DNA of 64,000 bases from Mesorhizobium loti (lineage in GTDB: Bacteria; Pseudomonadota; Alphaproteobacteria; Rhizobiales; Rhizobiaceae), in NCBI GenBank assembly GCA_002356515.1, contig AP017605.1, forward strand, positions 7,792,089 to 7,856,088, read 5' to 3'. Under the pieces are notes generated by a model, which searched no databases, had not been told where the DNA came from, and was given only the letters and a program-made list of their open reading frames with translations. Position numbers and translations under genes: made by a program. Positions within the stretch are counted from its first letter, which is position 1; each line of letters begins with the position of its first letter. Shown here in pieces: positions 45,638 to 54,305 of this stretch.

Positions 45638-46459
45638 ATGACCAGGCATCCAGGGCGCTTGCTGCTGCTGCTGGTGATTCCGTTGGCAATCAGCGGTTCC
45701 GGACGCCTCGCCTATGCAGGCGACGCCAGCGACGGCGTGGACCAGCCGGCCGCCAAGGCCGCTTTGCTCAAGGCCTATCCCGGGCTGTTCACCATCTCGG
45801 GCAATGTCCTGACCTGGACCGACGGCACCACGATGGTGTGGGACGACGGCAAGACGCGCGACGCCGACGCGCTGCTGGAGAGCCCGGACATCGAGGACAT
45901 GTTTCGCTACGTCTATCCCACGGCAAGTGCTGGCGCGCTGGTCCCGGCGGAGGATTTCGATCCCGGCCGGATCCGCAACGAAGCCTTCTTCGAGAAGCTC
46001 TACGGCGCAAGTGCTGCGGAAGTGGGCAAGCACATCGCCAACGTCAAATGGCTGCCCAAACTCGGCAAGAAGACTGTGCAGGTCACTAGGGTTTTCGGCA
46101 TCGACGACCGGCTGGGCAAGGTTTCCGATGCCCTCGAGGTCATGCCCGCGGAGCTAAGCCGTTACGGGCTCAAGCCCGGAGGCGGCTTTGTCTGGCGGCC
46201 CATCGCCGGCACAGATCGATTGAGCGTCCACTCTTTCGGCGCAGCCTTCGATATCAATGTCGGCTTCTCCGATTACTGGTACAACAACAGAAACAAAGCC
46301 GACCCCAAGGCACACATTCCCTTCAAGAATCGCATTCCGCTGTCGATCGTCGAACTGTTCGAGAAAAACGGCTTCATCTGGGGCGGCCGCTGGTATCACT
46401 ATGACACCATGCATTTCGAATACCGGCCGGAATTGCTGTTGTACAAGACATCTGGCTGA
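45638..46459 (+). CDS. M15 family (D-alanyl-D-alanine carboxypeptidase-like) metallopeptidase
   Basis: The 273-residue protein starts at ATG 45638 after 'GGGAGG' and has a signal peptide ending near 'RLAYAGDAS'. Zinc-ligand motifs of M15C/VanY-type peptidases are present: 'SVHSFGAAFDINVGF' (HxxxxxxD) and 'WYHYDTMHFEYRPE' (final His). It would trim peptidoglycan stem peptides in the periplasm. Its last 90 bp recur as a damaged copy at 49046-49141. Confidence 0.88.
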   Translation: MTRHPGRLLLLLVIPLAISGSGRLAYAGDASDGVDQPAAKAALLKAYPGLFTISGNVLTWTDGTTMVWDDGKTRDADALLESPDIEDMFRYVYPTASAGALVPAEDFDPGRIRNEAFFEKLYGASAAEVGKHIANVKWLPKLGKKTVQVTRVFGIDDRLGKVSDALEVMPAELSRYGLKPGGGFVWRPIAGTDRLSVHSFGAAFDINVGFSDYWYNNRNKADPKAHIPFKNRIPLSIVELFEKNGFIWGGRWYHYDTMHFEYRPELLLYKTSG

Positions 46460-46538
46460 TCGGCGTCGGCGGCCGCCAGCCGTTTGGCGCGTTTGGTCGG
46501 CCGAACATGCCGAAATTCGCGATGCCGTCCTATGAGCG

Positions 46539-46769
46539 TCAATAACCAAGCCCCAGATCTGTGGTGCCTTGCTGGCCGCTAGCCGTCGCCGCACTACAAA
46601 CCCTGCGAAGGTCGGCCCGGATGTTTTCGGAGTTCAACAACTCGGCCGCTTCCGGATAACCCTCAGCCAGCAACGCTGCAACGATCTCGGCTGGAGACTG
46701 GTGAATACCACCCTCCGCCAAAGCATGAGCCCGCTGGTAGATATGATCGGTTCTAATTTCGTCGTGCAT
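46539..46769 (-). CDS. Small hypothetical protein
   Basis: A 76-residue soluble protein: 'MHDEIRTDHIYQRAHALAEG', 'GIHQSPAEIVAALLAEGYPE' and 'AAELLNSENIRADLRRVC'. The first 60 residues are helical and well formed, and similar short proteins occur in rhizobia in my recollection. It is preceded by 'GGGAGGGACCTGAGA', a good ribosome-binding site, and by a perfect palindrome at about 46825. Confidence 0.55.
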   Translation of the reverse strand: MHDEIRTDHIYQRAHALAEGGIHQSPAEIVAALLAEGYPEAAELLNSENIRADLRRVCSAATASGQQGTTDLGLGY

Positions 46770-46824
46770 TCTCAGGTCCCTCCCTTGATTAGCACTTTAC
46801 AAACAACCCTTGAGGGGCGTTTAC

Positions 46825-46836
46825 GTTGCATGCAAC
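46825..46836. promoter_or_regulatory. Perfect 12-bp palindrome
   Basis: GTTGCATGCAAC lies about 56 nt upstream of the small gene starting at 46769 on the minus strand. Flanking CCCTTGAGGGG and CCTATAAGGG are also partly complementary. Position and symmetry suit a repressor site, but no regulator is adjacent. Confidence 0.35.
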
Positions 46837-46906
46837 CTATAAGGGAGTATTTGCCGGCCGATCTGCGGAGCGCCGGATCAGCCTGTTCGTGGCCGTGAAG
46901 CAAGGA

Positions 46907-47092
46907 TCAAGGCGGCACCATCCGGAAGTCCTTGCCCTCGGGCAGCAATTGGCCGCCATCGACGACGATGGTCGTGCCGGTGATGTAGCTGGCGTCGTCC
47001 GAGGCGATGGTCATATGCGGGCCGGTAGTGGACGAGGCGTGGAGCAGGCGCCCGGAGTACTGCCCCTTCATCGATACCAAGGCTAGGCGAAG
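46907..47092 (-). pseudogene. Internally deleted copy of the SDR gene at 49186
   Basis: About 97 bp (46907-47003) match the 3' end of the intact SDR gene at 49186-49287 with only a few differences, including the stop codon. The next 85 bp match the SDR interior near 49525-49610, so roughly 240 bp have been deleted. It is a decayed duplicate. Confidence 0.8.
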
Positions 47093-47171
47093 CTTCAGCC
47101 ATTCAGAGGAGCAGCATATTTTAGTGAGTTTGCGATTGACCAGCTGTTCCAATCGTAATTCTATATGATCT

Positions 47172-47528
47172 ATGACTGGGGAACAGCCAACAAGGACCAA
47201 TAACCGCGCCATAGAAGGCGAGATATTGCCTCCTGACCACAACAAGGGGGCGTTGATCCCTATTGGGGAGGAAATTGAACGCAGACGGCTTCTAAGAGAT
47301 GACAAAATACGGTCTTGGCAGCAGTGGTCGCAGTTCATTGGGACCAAAGCCGTGGGACTTGCCGGGTTGTCAATCTTTGCTTTTCAAATGTTCCATCCGG
47401 GAGCAGTGACATTGCCCGTTGATGCCCTCTCGTTTGCTGCGGGATCTCTGGCCCTCTTTGTCGGGCCGGAAGCCGTGGGTGCAGTGATGGCGGTGCTCGG
47501 TGACGCGCTGGGACCAAAGAAACCCTAG
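47172..47528 (+). CDS. Small membrane protein in the duplicated islet
   Basis: The 118-residue product has a polar N-terminus ('RAIEGEILPPDHNKG', 'GEEIERRRLLRDDKIRSWQQW') and two hydrophobic segments ('KAVGLAGLSIFAFQMF' and 'ALSFAAGSLALFVGPEAVGAVMAVLG' in part). Base composition is poorer in GC than surrounding genes. It is 16 nt upstream of another small membrane gene. The first region recalls holin-like or phage accessory proteins, but no family is recognised. Confidence 0.55.
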   Translation: MTGEQPTRTNNRAIEGEILPPDHNKGALIPIGEEIERRRLLRDDKIRSWQQWSQFIGTKAVGLAGLSIFAFQMFHPGAVTLPVDALSFAAGSLALFVGPEAVGAVMAVLGDALGPKKP

Positions 47529-47544
47529 TGAGAGCGGGGCTAAT

Positions 47545-47937
47545 ATGTTTGATGATTCCACGATCACTCCGGTTGGACTTACACAATTAGAATTGGACCA
47601 CTTGGCGATTGTAATGGCTTGCCTAGTGGTCGTGTTTGGCATCCTGACCGTTCTCCGCGGGCGGAAGCACCGACTGGTAGTGCATGCGCTTTCTTACCTA
47701 GAAAAGCTTAAATCACCATACTTGGTGGCGTTTGTTGGTGCGGTATCGATGTATCTAGGAATATTTTTGTGCATGATGCGGGGCCGGATTTTTCCCGCCG
47801 TTGGTGTCTTCGCTGCAGTGCTGGGTGCCCAGATTTTGTTTGCTGCTTTGAGGCAACTTTGGTTCGCGGGTGATAGTTCAGATGCGAAGGGAACGCTGAA
47901 CGACCCAGACGAATTGAACCAGCCACCCGCAACCTAG
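47545..47937 (+). CDS. Small membrane protein truncated or ended at the IS630 junction
   Basis: The 130-residue protein has three helices ('HLAIVMACLVVVFGILTVL', 'YLVAFVGAVSMYLGIFLCMM', 'FPAVGVFAAVLGAQILFAAL') and a polar tail ending in 'NQPPAT'. The TAG stop at 47935-47937 straddles the left end of the IS630 element (target TA plus first base of the inverted repeat). The original protein may have been longer. It is co-directional with the previous gene (16-nt gap). Confidence 0.6.
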   Translation: MFDDSTITPVGLTQLELDHLAIVMACLVVVFGILTVLRGRKHRLVVHALSYLEKLKSPYLVAFVGAVSMYLGIFLCMMRGRIFPAVGVFAAVLGAQILFAALRQLWFAGDSSDAKGTLNDPDELNQPPAT

Positions 47938-48025
47938 AGCGTTTCCTGTTTTGAGAGAATCGTAGGATTCCCAAAGCAGGGCGATTGTGATTCAAGATGC
48001 TGGCTGGATTGGAGGCCAGCATCTG

Positions 48026-48385
48026 ATGACGCGAGCGCTTTCAAACGATCTTCGTGAGCGTGTTGTTGAGGCAGTTGGCGCGGGTGAGAACTGCCGTGCA
48101 GTGGCATCGCGCTTTGGCGTTGCAGTTTCCTCTGTAGTGAAGTGGTCGCAGCGTTACCGTGCAACGGGCTCGGTGGCGCCGGGCAAGATGGGCGGACACC
48201 GCAAGCGTGTTCTGGAGCCGCACCGTGCCTTCATCGTGGAGCGGATTAATCAGACCTCTGAACTGACGCTGCATCGGCTGAAGGACGAGTTGGATGCGCG
48301 CGGGGTCAAGGTCTCGCACAATACGGTCTGGATGTTCTTGAGGCGCGAGGGCCTGAGCTTCAAAAAAAACGCCGTTCGCCCTTGA
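48026..48385 (+). CDS. IS630 transposase, N-terminal part (orfA)
   Basis: The 119-residue frame from ATG 48026 ('MTRALSNDLRERVVEAVGAG') contains a helix-turn-helix pair ('AVASRFGVAVSSVVKWSQRY', 'TLHRLKDELDARGVKVSHNT'). It binds the terminal repeats. It runs past an A8 run at 48362-48369 and stops at 48385. A +1 shift on that run would join it to the catalytic frame. Confidence 0.9.
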   Translation: MTRALSNDLRERVVEAVGAGENCRAVASRFGVAVSSVVKWSQRYRATGSVAPGKMGGHRKRVLEPHRAFIVERINQTSELTLHRLKDELDARGVKVSHNTVWMFLRREGLSFKKNAVRP

Positions 48386-48974
48386 GCAGGCGCGCGCCGA
48401 CATTGCCCGCAGGCGTCAGCGATGGCGATCCTGGCAGACCGGTCTCGATCCGCGGTGCCTGGTCTTCATCGATGAGACCTGGATCAAGACCAACATGGCT
48501 CCGCTGCGCGGTTGGGGGCCGAAAGGCAAGCGGCTGCGCGGCTTGGCTCCGCACGGTCACTGGCGCACGCTGACCTTCCTTGGCGCGCTGCGCTGGGATC
48601 GGCTAGCGGCACCTTGCGTGTTCGACGGCCCGATCAACGGCCAATGCTTCCGGGCCTATGTCGAGCAACAGCTCGTCACCGTGCTGAAGCCCGGCGATAT
48701 CGTCGTCATGGATAATCTGGGAAGTCATAAGTCGGCGGCCATCAGGCAGATGATCAAGGCTGCCGGCGCCAGGCTTTGGTACCTGCCGCCCTACTCTCCA
48801 GACCTCAATCCGATCGAGCAGGCCTTCGCCAAGATCAAACACTGGATGCGCCAAGCTCAGAAACGCACCGTCGAGGACACTTGGCGCTACATCGGCCACC
48901 TCGTCGAAACCATCGAGGCAGCCGAATGCAGGAACTACTTCGAAAACGCAGGCTACGCTTCCGCCAAAACGTGA
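48363..48974 (+). CDS. IS630 transposase, catalytic DDE part (orfB)
   Basis: Read in the +1 frame relative to orfA from the A8 run, about 203 residues. The DDE residues are in 'LVFIDETWIKTNM' (Asp), 'IVVMDNLGSHKS' (Asp) and 'SPDLNPIEQAFAKIKHW' (Glu). No independent start codon with a ribosome-binding site is evident near the fusion point, so expression probably depends on frameshifting or transcript slippage in the A run. Confidence 0.88.
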   Translation, partial: KKTPFALEQARADIARRRQRWRSWQTGLDPRCLVFIDETWIKTNMAPLRGWGPKGKRLRGLAPHGHWRTLTFLGALRWDRLAAPCVFDGPINGQCFRAYVEQQLVTVLKPGDIVVMDNLGSHKSAAIRQMIKAAGARLWYLPPYSPDLNPIEQAFAKIKHWMRQAQKRTVEDTWRYIGHLVETIEAAECRNYFENAGYASAKT

Positions 48975-49045
48975 AAGGCTCTAGCTGGCCTCTCTGCCTT
49001 CACAGGCCAGCTTCTGGTACCGAGAGTAATAGTAGTAGAGGTGCC

Positions 49046-49141
49046 CGAAGGCTTTCATATGGGGCAGGCGCTGGTATCACTATGACACCATGCACTTCGA
49101 GTACCGGCCCGAATTGCTGTTGCACAAGACATCCGGCTGAT
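49046..49141 (+). pseudogene. Duplicated 3' end of the M15 peptidase gene
   Basis: This stretch repeats the last 90 or so bases of the peptidase gene at 46371-46459, with about ten substitutions and a one-base insertion near its start that breaks the frame. It still encodes 'WYHYDTMHFEYRPELLLHKTSG' in part and the stop. The intact SDR gene follows 45 nt later, convergent, which I take as the original junction. Confidence 0.8.
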
Positions 49142-49185
49142 TGGCGCTTGCCCGGCGCGGGCTGAAATCATCGCTTAGCCGATGT

Positions 49186-49956
49186 TCACGGTGGCACCAT
49201 CCGGAAATCCTTGCCCTCGGGCAGCAATTGGCCGCCATCGACTACGATGGTCGTGCCGGTGATGTAGCTGGCGTCGTCCGAGGCGAGGAACAGGAAGGCA
49301 TTGGCGACGTCGCGCGGACTGCCGAGCCGGCCGAGGGGGATGGAATCCTCCATGTTCTTGATATAGGCGGCGCCGCGATGCTCCTGGATGGCTTCCGTCA
49401 GGATGTTGCCGGGCTCGACGCCGTTGACGGTGATGCCGTAACCGGAGAATTCCAACGCTGCCGAACGGATGAAACCGTTGATGCCGGCCTTGGTCGCGGA
49501 ATAGTGGCCGTGGCCGGGACTTGTGACATGCGGGCCGGTGATGGAGGAGGTGTAGAGCATGCGCCCGAAGCGCTGCGCCTTCATTGGCACCAGGGCGGCG
49601 CGGGTGGCATTGAAGGTGCCGCGCAGATTGACCGCCATGACGCGGTCCCAGTCGTCGGTGCTGGTGTTCTCGATCAGCTGCCAGGGATAGATGCCGGCAT
49701 TCTGCACGATGATGTCGAGCCGGCCGTGATGCTTCAGCGCCAGTGCCACCGCGGCCTCGGCGTCGCGCATTTGCGAGATGTCGGTGCCGATGAAAGGGAC
49801 GCCAAGCTCATCCGCAGTTGCTTGTCCGGCCTTTACCTCGGTGTCGGCGAGCACCAGCCTTGCACCTTCTTCGGCGAAACGTAGAGCGGTGCCTTTGCCG
49901 ATGCCGCTTGCGCTGCCGATGATCAGCGCGACCTTGTCGTTCAGTCGTCCAGTCAT
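49186..49956 (-). CDS. SDR family NAD(P) oxidoreductase
   Basis: The 256-residue protein has the cofactor motif 'IGSASGIGKGTALRFAEEGA', 'VQNAGIYPW', the active-site Ser/Tyr/Lys in 'YTSSITGPH' and 'YSATKAGING', and the C-terminal 'DDASYITGTTIVVDGGQLLPEG'. It is a classical SDR of the FabG/sugar dehydrogenase type. It is the last gene of the ROK-regulated transporter operon, so it probably oxidises the imported sugar or polyol. Confidence 0.92.
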   Translation of the reverse strand: MTGRLNDKVALIIGSASGIGKGTALRFAEEGARLVLADTEVKAGQATADELGVPFIGTDISQMRDAEAAVALALKHHGRLDIIVQNAGIYPWQLIENTSTDDWDRVMAVNLRGTFNATRAALVPMKAQRFGRMLYTSSITGPHVTSPGHGHYSATKAGINGFIRSAALEFSGYGITVNGVEPGNILTEAIQEHRGAAYIKNMEDSIPLGRLGSPRDVANAFLFLASDDASYITGTTIVVDGGQLLPEGKDFRMVPP

Positions 49957-49969
49957 GCGAGCCGTCCAG

Positions 49970-50986
49970 TCATGCGAGTCTCTGGCGAATGGTTTGCTTG
50001 AAGGCGTCGAGCAGCACGGCGGCCAGCACCAGCAGGCCGTGGATGACCTGGGTGAAGTTGGCGGGCAGGCCCATCAGATTGATCGCCGTGTTGATGGCCG
50101 AGAGCAGGAGCACGCCGGCATAGACGCCGGGCAGGGTGCCGACGCCGCCTTTCAGGCTGACGCCGCCGATGACGACCGCGGCAAAGGCGTTGAACAGCAG
50201 GCCGACGCCGAGATTGGCGGTAGCGCCCGAGGTGCGGATCGCCAGCAGCCAGCCGGCCAGGCCGGCGATGGCGCCAGCCAGCACGAAAGCGATGATGAGG
50301 TTGCGGTTCACGCGGATGCCGGCGCGGAAGGTCGCCGTCTCGTTGCCGCCGATCATCACCAGGTGCCGGCCGAACGGCGTCTTGGCCATGATCAGCGAGA
50401 AGACGACGAAACAGGCGATGGCGATCCAGGCGGTGAGCGGCAGGCCGATCAGCCGCTGGATGCCGAACCAGCGGATCGCCGGCGCCAGGTCCTGCGCCGA
50501 GCGGCCGCCCGAAATGACCAGCACTAGGCCGCGCACCCAGATGTAGGACGCCAGGGTGATGATGAAGGCGCTCATCTTGACCTTGACGACCAGAAACCCG
50601 TTGAAGGCGCCGATCAGGCCGCCGACGGCCAGCGCCAGCAGCAGCGACACCGGAACCATCAGCCATTCCGGATGCAGTTGCACACCAAGGCCGATGCCCG
50701 ACGAGCAGAACAGGATGCCGACCGCCATGGCGCTGAGCGCCGCCACCGATTCGACCGACAGATCCATGTGGCCGGCGATGATGACCAGCGCCAGGCCGAT
50801 CGACATGACGCCGAGCACGCTCGAGGCCTCGATGATGTTGGCGAAGATGCCGAGTTGGAAATAGTTGGGGATGAAGATGGAGAAGACCACCAGCACGAAG
50901 ACAAGCATGAACCAGACGAGGTTGTCGAGGACGAACTCCAGGGCTTGGCGGGTGCGGGGGTTCATGAGCTGATCCGGCTGGCGCAT
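49970..50986 (-). CDS. ABC transporter permease, RbsC/FrcC type
   Basis: The 338-residue permease (ATG 50986; ATG 50965 possible) has eight to ten helices and the CUT2 motif 'LGVGLLFNAFAAVVIGGVSLKGG' with 'GTLPGVYAGVLLLSAINTAINL'. It forms a homodimeric channel for monosaccharides. It is 13 nt upstream of the SDR gene and separated from the binding-protein gene by a stem-loop. Confidence 0.93.
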   Translation of the reverse strand: MRQPDQLMNPRTRQALEFVLDNLVWFMLVFVLVVFSIFIPNYFQLGIFANIIEASSVLGVMSIGLALVIIAGHMDLSVESVAALSAMAVGILFCSSGIGLGVQLHPEWLMVPVSLLLALAVGGLIGAFNGFLVVKVKMSAFIITLASYIWVRGLVLVISGGRSAQDLAPAIRWFGIQRLIGLPLTAWIAIACFVVFSLIMAKTPFGRHLVMIGGNETATFRAGIRVNRNLIIAFVLAGAIAGLAGWLLAIRTSGATANLGVGLLFNAFAAVVIGGVSLKGGVGTLPGVYAGVLLLSAINTAINLMGLPANFTQVIHGLLVLAAVLLDAFKQTIRQRLA

Positions 50987-51042
50987 GCCCCGGAGAACGG
51001 TTCTCGCAAGGATCACGCGCGGATTGGAATTGCGGAGAATTG

Positions 51043-51067
51043 GCTCCGGGCCGAGAAGGCCCGGAGC
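51043..51067 (-). other. Intercistronic stem-loop after the binding-protein gene
   Basis: GCTCCGGGCC (51043-51052), GAGAA, GGCCCGGAGC (51058-51067) form a perfect 10-bp stem, 17 nt after the binding-protein stop and before the permease. There is no T tail; a message-stabilising role is likely, as at 37793. Confidence 0.78.
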
Positions 51068-51083
51068 GTTTCAGGCGACGTGC

Positions 51084-52124
51084 CTATTCGACGGATTTGA
51101 CGGTATCCGTCGGTGCCTTCTGGTTGCCCCAGAAGGCCGGATTGTCGACGTTTTCCTTGGTGATGGCCGCACCGGGGATCTTGATGTTCGGGCCCCAGGC
51201 TTCCTTGGTGACGGTCGATTTCAAGCCGAGCACGTCATAGTCGCCGGGCTTGATCTCCTGCTTCTTGACGATCTTGTCCATGAACATGGCGACGGCCGCC
51301 GCCTGCGCGTAGAGCGGCTGCTCGACTTCGACGTTGAGCCAGCCCTTGCGGATCAGGTCGAGGCCGACCGGCGCGCCGTTCGAGCTCATCAGCATGACGT
51401 CGCCCGGCTTCTTGCCGGCGGCCTCGAGCGAGGCGACGGCGGCGACCGACAGATGCGCGGCATGGCTGAAGATCAGGTCGATGTCGGGGTTGGCCAGCAT
51501 CTGATCGGCAACGATGGTGCCGGCGTTGCTGGCTTCCCACTGCATGGCCGGAAGCGAGATGATCTTGACGTCCGGGAACGCCTTCATCTTCTCCTCAAAA
51601 CCCTTCTGGATGTCGAGCGTGTAAGGGTCGCCGGGATCGCCGAGCACCTGCAGCACCTTGCCCTTCACCGAGCCGTTCTTGGCTTTCAGCAGCTTTTCCG
51701 CCTGGTCGGCGGCGATGTGGCCGATCTCGACGGTGCCCGCCACCGAGGTGAAGTCGGAAGGCGTCGAGGTGATCTGGCGGTCGAACTCGACCACCGGAAT
51801 GCCGGCGGCGCGCGCGGCTTCGATCGACGGCTTCAGTGCATTGAAGTCGACCGCCGCCAGGATGATCGCCGCCGGCTTCAGCGCGATGACATCGTTCATC
51901 TGCGACTGCTGCGCGTCGGTCTTGTTGTCGGCGTTCAGCGTCTTTATGTCGTAGCCGACCTGCTTCAGGAACAGCTCCAGCGCGGTCACCGAGCCGGTCT
52001 GGAACTCGTCGAGCAGTGTCGGCACCATATAGTAGACGGTTCCCTTGGACTGGGCGAATGCCGGCGTGAGCGTGGCAAAGGCCAGTGCAAGGATACCGAA
52101 GACAGCAAGAAGTATTCGCTTCAT
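51084..52124 (-). CDS. Sugar ABC transporter substrate-binding protein, RbsB type
   Basis: The 346-residue protein has a signal peptide ('[22 protein letters not shown]') and the periplasmic-binding fold of peripla_BP_4: '[23 protein letters not shown]', '[23 protein letters not shown]', '[10 protein letters not shown]' and '[24 protein letters not shown]'. It delivers a monosaccharide or sugar alcohol to the RbsC-type permease. Ligand unknown. Confidence 0.92.
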   Translation of the reverse strand: MKRILLAVFGILALAFATLTPAFAQSKGTVYYMVPTLLDEFQTGSVTALELFLKQVGYDIKTLNADNKTDAQQSQMNDVIALKPAAIILAAVDFNALKPSIEAARAAGIPVVEFDRQITSTPSDFTSVAGTVEIGHIAADQAEKLLKAKNGSVKGKVLQVLGDPGDPYTLDIQKGFEEKMKAFPDVKIISLPAMQWEASNAGTIVADQMLANPDIDLIFSHAAHLSVAAVASLEAAGKKPGDVMLMSSNGAPVGLDLIRKGWLNVEVEQPLYAQAAAVAMFMDKIVKKQEIKPGDYDVLGLKSTVTKEAWGPNIKIPGAAITKENVDNPAFWGNQKAPTDTVKSVE

Positions 52125-52162
52125 GTCGTTGGCTCCCTGTTAAGCCGGACCCCTCTTGTCCC

Positions 52163-52927
52163 TCAACCCGCCGGTCCGGCACCGGCAAGCGTCTCCCCGG
52201 TGATCATGTTGATCACCGCATCGGGACTTGTTTTGTTGCGTGCGACATCGCCGGCCACCACGCCTTGCCGGATCACCACGATCCGGTCGGCGACCTGGAA
52301 AGCCTGCTGCATGATGTGGGTGATGATGACGACGCCGATGCCCTGGCACGCCACCTGGCGGATCATGTCGAGACCGCGCCGCGTCTGCTCGACGCCAAGG
52401 GCGGCGAACGGCTCGTCGAGCAGCACCAGCTTGCCGCCCCAATGCACGAAGCGGTTGAGCTCGATGGCCTGGCGCTGGCCGCCCGAGAGATGCTCGACAT
52501 TGGTGCGCAGTGACGGAATGCGGGTGCCGGCGCTGGCCAGCGCCTTGCCGACGACGGCCTCCATGGCGCGCTCGTCGAGCACGGGAATGCCGAGCACCTT
52601 CCTGGTGATCTCGCGACCCATGAAGAAATTCGCCACCACATCGACATTGGTGCAGAGCGACAGGTCCTGGTAGACGGTTTCGATGCCCGCCGCCTTGGCC
52701 TCGGCCGGCGACTTGGCAAGAAACTCCTTGCCCTCGAACAGCATGCGGCCGGAGGTCGGCTCCAGCCCGCCGGCGATGATCTTGACCAGCGTCGATTTGC
52801 CGGCGCCGTTGTCGCCCAGCAATGCCACGACCTCGCCCTTGCCGATGGAAAAACTGATCCCTTTCAGCGCTTCGATCGCGCCATAGTTCTTGGTGACGTT
52901 TTCCAGCACCAGCAGCGGTTCGCTCAT
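52163..52927 (-). CDS. ABC transporter ATP-binding protein, single-domain FrcA type
   Basis: A 254-residue ATPase with one nucleotide-binding domain: Walker A 'LGDNGAGKSTLVKIIAG' (about residue 37), signature 'LSGGQRQAIELNRF' in which the canonical order is altered, Walker B 'LVLLDEPFAALGV' and switch 'IITHIMQQAFQVAD'. Most ribose-type systems use a double-domain RbsA; this half-size form is like rhizobial FrcA. Its ATG overlaps the ROK gene stop (ATGA). Confidence 0.92.
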   Translation of the reverse strand: MSEPLLVLENVTKNYGAIEALKGISFSIGKGEVVALLGDNGAGKSTLVKIIAGGLEPTSGRMLFEGKEFLAKSPAEAKAAGIETVYQDLSLCTNVDVVANFFMGREITRKVLGIPVLDERAMEAVVGKALASAGTRIPSLRTNVEHLSGGQRQAIELNRFVHWGGKLVLLDEPFAALGVEQTRRGLDMIRQVACQGIGVVIITHIMQQAFQVADRIVVIRQGVVAGDVARNKTSPDAVINMITGETLAGAGPAG

Positions 52928-54090
52928 GCCGCAATCTCCTTGGCTGTCAGAAGATCGCGGCCGCGTTCGCGCTCGGCGGCGAACATCTGGCCGAAACGCG
53001 GCGACAGCACGCCCGAAACCGCAAGGGCGGCGGCGCCGCGCAACACCGAATGTTGCCCGCCGCGCGCGACCATGACCCGGGGCGTCGTTCGATCCTTGCG
53101 CGCCGAGACGGAGTTGTGCAGGCCGCCGGTCGAACCGGCCAGCCGTTCGAGCAGGTCGGTGGACGCCAGCCCGCCGAGGATGACCGTTTCAGGGTCGAAC
53201 AGGTTTTCGATGACGGCGATGGCATTGTGAAAGATCGGCGCGACTTCCGCGACCCAATCGGCCTCTGTGCCGTTCCAGCGCCGGAGCGCCTCGAGCGAGA
53301 GATATCTTTCGAGGCATCCTCTGTTGCCGCAGGGACAGGCCTCGCCGCCGGGGACGACAGGGATGTGCCCGACCTCGCCGGCATTGCCCCAGGCGCCGCG
53401 CTGCACGCTGCCGTCATGAACCATGACGCCGCCGAGGCCGACGCCGAAATAGAGATAGTAATATTCGGAGAATTGAGCGCCGAGGCCGTAGAGCCGCTCG
53501 CCCATGGCCGCTGCCGCCATGTCGGTCTCGAAGAAGGCCGGCAATCCGGTCGAGGCCGCCAGCCGCTCGCGCAGCGCCACATCCTTCCAGCCGGTCATGG
53601 TGGTCGGGCCGACGAAACTCATGGATTCGACACCGAACGGCCCGGGCAGGGCCAAGCCAACCCCGAGAACCCGCCCGCCGGCCCGCAATCCGGTCAATTC
53701 AGACACCATGGCCCCGATCACGTCGAAGGCGTGGTCGGGCGTTGCGTTCGGGGCCTCGCGGTAAGTGCTCTCGATCACGTCGCCGCTCAAATTGATCAGG
53801 GCGGCATTGATGCCGAGCGGGGTGATGTGGATGCCGACGGCATAGCCGCCCGCGGGATTGATGCGCAGCGTCGCCGGCGGCAGGCCGCGGCCCTTGGGCT
53901 CTTCGCGTACGGAGAGGATGTAGCCCTGTTCCTCCAGTTCGCGAACGATGGTCGATACGGTCTGGACGGTGAGGCCGACGCGGCTGGCGATCTCGCCGCG
54001 GGCGATCGGCCCATGCAGGCGGATGGACTCAAGCACGATGCGCCGGTTGTACGGCCGCCCGAACTCCTGATTGGTCCCCCGCAATGCCAT
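52924..54090 (-). CDS. ROK family transcriptional regulator
   Basis: From ATG 54090 the product is 388 residues (ATG 54123 is possible). The N-terminal winged helix ('GEIASRVGLTVQTVSTIVRELEEQG' in part) is followed by the ROK sugar-kinase-like domain with the zinc motif 'CPCGNRGCLERY' and 'GVGLGGVMVHDG'. It is the first gene of the operon with ATPase, binding protein, permease and SDR, so it likely senses the sugar and regulates its own operon. Confidence 0.92.
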   Translation of the reverse strand: MALRGTNQEFGRPYNRRIVLESIRLHGPIARGEIASRVGLTVQTVSTIVRELEEQGYILSVREEPKGRGLPPATLRINPAGGYAVGIHITPLGINAALINLSGDVIESTYREAPNATPDHAFDVIGAMVSELTGLRAGGRVLGVGLALPGPFGVESMSFVGPTTMTGWKDVALRERLAASTGLPAFFETDMAAAAMGERLYGLGAQFSEYYYLYFGVGLGGVMVHDGSVQRGAWGNAGEVGHIPVVPGGEACPCGNRGCLERYLSLEALRRWNGTEADWVAEVAPIFHNAIAVIENLFDPETVILGGLASTDLLERLAGSTGGLHNSVSARKDRTTPRVMVARGGQHSVLRGAAALAVSGVLSPRFGQMFAAERERGRDLLTAKEIAA

Positions 54091-54305
54091 GCCTTGCACC
54101 CCCGGTTGACGCAAGGGTCGCATCAAAGATTTATTCAGTCAAATGGAATTCAAAAATGAAATCGAACGCGGCACCCCAATCCAGAAAGGCCGAGCTATTC
54201 GGCTTAGGACCTGCTCACGTGCCGGCCTTGGCCGATTGCCGCCATGGCGAAACCGCTTCAATGGTGGGCAAGCCTCGCAACCGTTGAACCAAGCATGGAG
54301 CAAAG

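Larger units (their letters stand above)
47937..48981 (+). mobile_element. Complete IS630-family insertion sequence, 1,045 bp
   Basis: The element lies between TA dinucleotides (47935-47936 and 48982-48983), the IS630 target. Terminal inverted repeats are 'GAGCGTTTCCTGTTTTGAG' and, on the other strand, 'GAGCCTTTCACGTTTTGGC', imperfect over about 22 bp. It encodes a DDE transposase in two overlapping frames joined by an A8 run. Ends, size and coding capacity are intact, so it may be active. Confidence 0.92.
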
